7,543 bases of DNA, from positions 1 through 7,543 of the forward strand of contig JAUVKG010000126.1 of NCBI GenBank assembly GCA_030596365.1, given 5' to 3'. Below are positions 6,226 to 7,543 of the stretch, piece after piece. Each line of letters starts with the position of its first letter. Positions within the stretch are counted from its first letter, which is position 1. Below the pieces are notes generated by a model that saw only the letters and a list, made by a program, of their open reading frames with translations, made no database searches and was not told the origin of the DNA. This DNA is from Chlamydiota bacterium. Its GTDB lineage: Bacteria > Auribacterota > UBA3054 > B51-G9. A program made the position numbers and the translations under genes.

Positions 6226-6241
6226 TGGATTAATGGATTAA
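6226..6241 (+). repeat. Octamer pair TGGATTAA x2
   Basis: Two perfect tandem copies of TGGATTAA are followed by the related TGGAGTCC. The 8-bp period matches the neighbouring TGGAGTGA units. Confidence 0.75.
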
Positions 6242-6247
6242 TGGAGT

Positions 6248-6278
6248 CCCCGGTGGAATAGTTCCACTTTCCACGGGG
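6248..6278. repeat. Hairpin with two alternative pairings
   Basis: CCCC plus GTGGAA (6248-6258, with one bulged G) can pair with TTCCAC plus GGGG (6269-6278) as a 10-bp stem. Alternatively GTGGAA pairs with the nearer TTCCAC (6262-6267) in a tight hairpin with a 3-nt loop. No T-tract follows. Confidence 0.6.
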
Positions 6279-6285
6279 CGAAGGG

Positions 6286-6301
6286 TGGAGTGGTGGAGTG
6301 A
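6286..6301 (+). repeat. Second octamer array TGGAGTGG-TGGAGTGA
   Basis: Two 8-bp units identical to those at 6168-6199 lie on the far side of the two hairpins, so the hairpin block 6200-6285 is bracketed by the same direct repeat. Confidence 0.7.
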
Positions 6302-6314
6302 AATTTTACAGTCC

Positions 6315-6344
6315 TTGGTAAAAAGTTATTTATTTTGTTATAAT
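6315..6344 (+). promoter_or_regulatory. Predicted sigma70-type promoter upstream of rsmI, extended -10
   Basis: TTGGTA (6315-6320, four of six consensus) is followed after 18 nt by TATAAT (6339-6344). TG at 6336-6337 gives an extended -10. The sequence TTTTGTTATAAT closely matches TTTTGCTATAAT of the GH43 promoter. Transcription would start near 6351 and run through about 250 nt of repeats before the rsmI ATG. Confidence 0.55.
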
Positions 6345-6350
6345 CAAATA

Positions 6351-6410
6351 CCCCGGCATACGCGGGGCGCTTCGCGAATACTGCCCCGCATACGCAGGGT
6401 GCTTCGCAAA
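6351..6410 (-). repeat. GC-rich palindromic element (CCCCGCGTATGCCGGGG family), copies 3 and 4
   Basis: Two tandem copies lie in the opposite orientation to the one at 2531. The first (6351-6378) contains the exact 17-mer as CCCCGGCATACGCGGGG followed by GCTTCGCGAA. The second (6383-6410) is a diverged version with GCATACGCAGGG and GCTTCGCAAA. Both carry the TTCGCGAA-like arm, which defines the element's other half. Confidence 0.85.
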
Positions 6411-6413
6411 CAC

Positions 6414-6427
6414 CGAATACCGAATAC
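6414..6427 (+). repeat. Heptamer pair CGAATAC x2
   Basis: Two perfect tandem copies of a 7-bp unit lie between the palindromic elements and the first 27-bp hairpin. Confidence 0.7.
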
Positions 6428-6431
6428 CTGA

Positions 6432-6595
6432 AGGGCAACCACATAGGGATGCCCCTACTGACACCTGAAACCTGAAACCTGACACCTGAATTAGGGCAAC
6501 CACATAGGGATGCCCCTACTGAAACCTGACACCTGAAACCTGAATAGGGCAACCACATAGGGATGCCCCTACCGAACACCTGAAACCTGACACCT
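6432..6595. repeat. Compound repeat: three 27-bp hairpin units alternating with ACCTGA(A/C) heptamers
   Basis: An identical 27-bp unit occurs at 6432-6458, 6493-6519 and 6546-6572. Its arms GGGCAACC and GGGATGCCC can pair with one internal mismatch. Between and after the units run heptamers ACCTGAA and ACCTGAC: four after copy 1, three after copy 2, two and a partial after copy 3. The array ends 8 nt before the rsmI start codon, so no Shine-Dalgarno is available there. Confidence 0.92.
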
Positions 6596-6603
6596 TTACA
6601 ACG

Positions 6604-7419
6604 ATGCTGTATTTCATAGCCACACCTATTGGAAATCTTGATGACCTGTCGCCGCGTGCGATAGATATTTTAAGTGAAGTTGACGCTATCGGCGCCGAAG
6701 ACACCCGTCGTACGCGAAAGTTACTTACTCATTTCGATATTAAAACTAAACTGTTCAGTTTTCATCAGCATAACGAGCGTGCGAGTACGGAAAAAATTCT
6801 TGCTAAACTTCAGGACGAAAAATCTATTGCTATAGTTTCTGATTCGGGAATGCCGCTGATTTCCGATGCCGGTCAACTTCTTGCTGAAACACTTTGGGAA
6901 AAAGGAATTAAATATACCTGTATCCCGGGCGCTTCGGCTGTAGAGACAGCGTTAGTGGTTAGTGGAATGCCGACAGACAAATTTCGTTTTCTGGGATTTG
7001 CACCACGCGACAAGAAAGAATATACTGAATTTTTAAAATCCGCTTTATGCGAGCCGATAACAACAATAATTTTTGAAAGTCCGAAACGTTTATTAAAAAC
7101 TTTAAAAGATATTTCTTTACTTGATTCTTTCAGACAAATAGCTGTTGCACGCGAATTGACTAAAATTCACGAAGAAATTATTCGAGGTGTTGCAACTGAA
7201 ATAATAGATCATTTTTCTGACAATGAAGTAAAGGGAGAGTGTGTAATTATTATTGCTCCCGCACCGAAAACAGAGGACAAGAAAGCGGAATATAATTTAG
7301 TGGAAATGGTTGAGAAAGTACAAAGAATAAGCGGGTTACAACATTCAAAAGCCGCAAAGATAGTCGCTGCACTTACAGGAATATCGAAAAGGGAAATTTA
7401 TAATAAAACAGTGGAGTAG
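6604..7419 (+). CDS. rsmI: 16S rRNA (cytidine1402-2'-O)-methyltransferase RsmI
   Basis: RsmI uses S-adenosylmethionine to methylate the 2'-OH of C1402 in the decoding centre of 16S rRNA. The protein has 271 residues, close to the usual 270-290. Family motifs appear in order: ATPIGNLDD (6-14), AEDTRRTRKLL (31-41), SFHQHNE (52-58), IVSDSGMPLISDAG (77-90), PGASAVETALVVSGMP (108-123), LGFAPR (130-135), FESPKRLLKTL (157-167), ARELTKIHEEIIRG and KGECVIII. A C-terminal helical piece ending SKREIYNKTVE matches the usual tail. The 77-90 motif is usually SDAGTPGISDPG, so Ser, Met, Leu and Ala here are departures in the cofactor region. ATG at 6604 gives the expected N-terminus and no alternative start exists close upstream. 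No Shine-Dalgarno is seen. The stop codon TAG forms part of the first unit of a tandem array. It is a housekeeping gene with no obvious link to the sugar locus. Confidence 0.96.
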   Translation: MLYFIATPIGNLDDLSPRAIDILSEVDAIGAEDTRRTRKLLTHFDIKTKLFSFHQHNERASTEKILAKLQDEKSIAIVSDSGMPLISDAGQLLAETLWEKGIKYTCIPGASAVETALVVSGMPTDKFRFLGFAPRDKKEYTEFLKSALCEPITTIIFESPKRLLKTLKDISLLDSFRQIAVARELTKIHEEIIRGVATEIIDHFSDNEVKGECVIIIAPAPKTEDKKAEYNLVEMVEKVQRISGLQHSKAAKIVAALTGISKREIYNKTVE

Positions 7420-7483
7420 TGAGTAGTGAGTAGTGAGTAGTGAGTAGTGAGTAGTGAGTAGTGAGTAGTGAGTAGTGAGTAGT
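7414..7483 (+). repeat. Perfect heptamer array GAGTAGT x10 overlapping the rsmI stop
   Basis: Ten perfect tandem copies of GAGTAGT span 70 nt, and the rsmI stop TAG (7417-7419) lies within the first. The unit contains TAG and, across the junction, TGA; because 7 is not a multiple of 3 the array closes all three forward frames within a few units. Confidence 0.95.
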
Positions 7484-7543
7484 GATTAGTGTTTATTGAG
7501 TACAGATTAGTGAGTAGTGATTAGAGAGAAGTGAGTAGAGATT
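7484..7543 (+). repeat. Degenerate continuation of the GAGTAGT array
   Basis: Variants such as GATTAGT and GAGTAGT recur to the window edge with substitutions and length changes. They look like decayed copies of the perfect array before them. No gene begins in this stretch within the window. Confidence 0.7.

Larger units (their letters stand above)
6075..6603. other. Gene-free repeat mosaic between the GH43 gene and rsmI
   Basis: No plausible protein is encoded in these 529 nt. In order they hold a multi-stem GC-rich element (6098-6162), octamer arrays and two hairpins (6168-6301), a predicted rsmI promoter (6315-6344), two inverted copies of the CGTATG palindrome (6351-6410), CGAATAC repeats (6414-6427), and three copies of a 27-bp hairpin alternating with ACCTGAA-type heptamers (6432-6595). 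No hairpin followed by a T-tract was found, so how the GH43 transcript ends is unclear. Confidence 0.8.

Noticed and set aside
6432..6572. CRISPR-like array: three identical partly palindromic repeats at regular intervals
   Set aside because: The spacers are not unique; they are the same ACCTGA(A/C) heptamers differing only in number, and no cas gene is present.
6238..6579. Minus-strand open frame across the intergenic repeats
   Set aside because: Its protein is the translation of the repeats themselves (repeated SLCGCP/IPMWLP-type strings), without a ribosome binding site or family resemblance.
6516..6704. Minus-strand open frame overlapping the rsmI start
   Set aside because: It is a frame shadow of rsmI joined to translated repeats.

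Overview
The window is AT-rich and bacterial. It carries three kinds of content: a carbohydrate-use locus with two divergent transcription units, a repeat-filled intergenic region, and the housekeeping gene rsmI. I cannot name the species. A secreted multi-domain GH43 enzyme, a ThuA/Gfo-Idh-MocA pair, a LacI regulator with a TVDRVIH recognition helix, and abundant short GC-rich palindromes with 7-bp tandem repeats would fit an environmental PVC-type bacterium (Lentisphaerota/Planctomycetota-like) or a candidate phylum. This is a weak inference from gene content only.

Layout. Bases 1-195 (-) hold the N-terminal part of a ThuA-like protein that runs off the window. Bases 305-1405 (-) encode a Gfo/Idh/MocA oxidoreductase and 1427-2452 (-) a LacI-family regulator. 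These three genes point the same way and look like one operon, in the order regulator, oxidoreductase, ThuA-like. Bases 2453-2729 are the divergent control region: a TTGACA-17-TATTAT promoter reads left, a TTGCAA-17-TATAAT promoter reads right, and one 11-bp palindrome touches both -35 boxes. Bases 2730-6074 (+) encode a secreted 1114-residue GH43 enzyme with several beta-sandwich modules. Bases 6075-6603 have no gene and are a mosaic of hairpins and tandem repeats. Bases 6604-7419 (+) encode RsmI. A 7-bp tandem array starts at the RsmI stop codon and runs to about 7483, with degenerate copies to the window end.

How the genes may work together. The GH43 protein would act outside the cytoplasm on a polysaccharide or oligosaccharide. 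The LacI-type protein would sense a released sugar and control both directions from the shared operator. The oxidoreductase and ThuA-like protein would process the sugar in the cytoplasm. The known ThuA/ThuB pairing in trehalose/sucrose-type sugar catabolism suggests, by inference, a 3-keto-sugar route. The substrate cannot be read from sequence.

The most unusual observation is that the GH43 reading frame appears to contain two in-frame insertions of the same kind of GC-rich palindromic or tandem repeat DNA that fills the intergenic regions. One carries a 15-nt sequence found exactly in two intergenic copies in this window. Several unrelated arrays here share a 7-bp period, and two of them sit directly upstream of start codons that lack a Shine-Dalgarno sequence.
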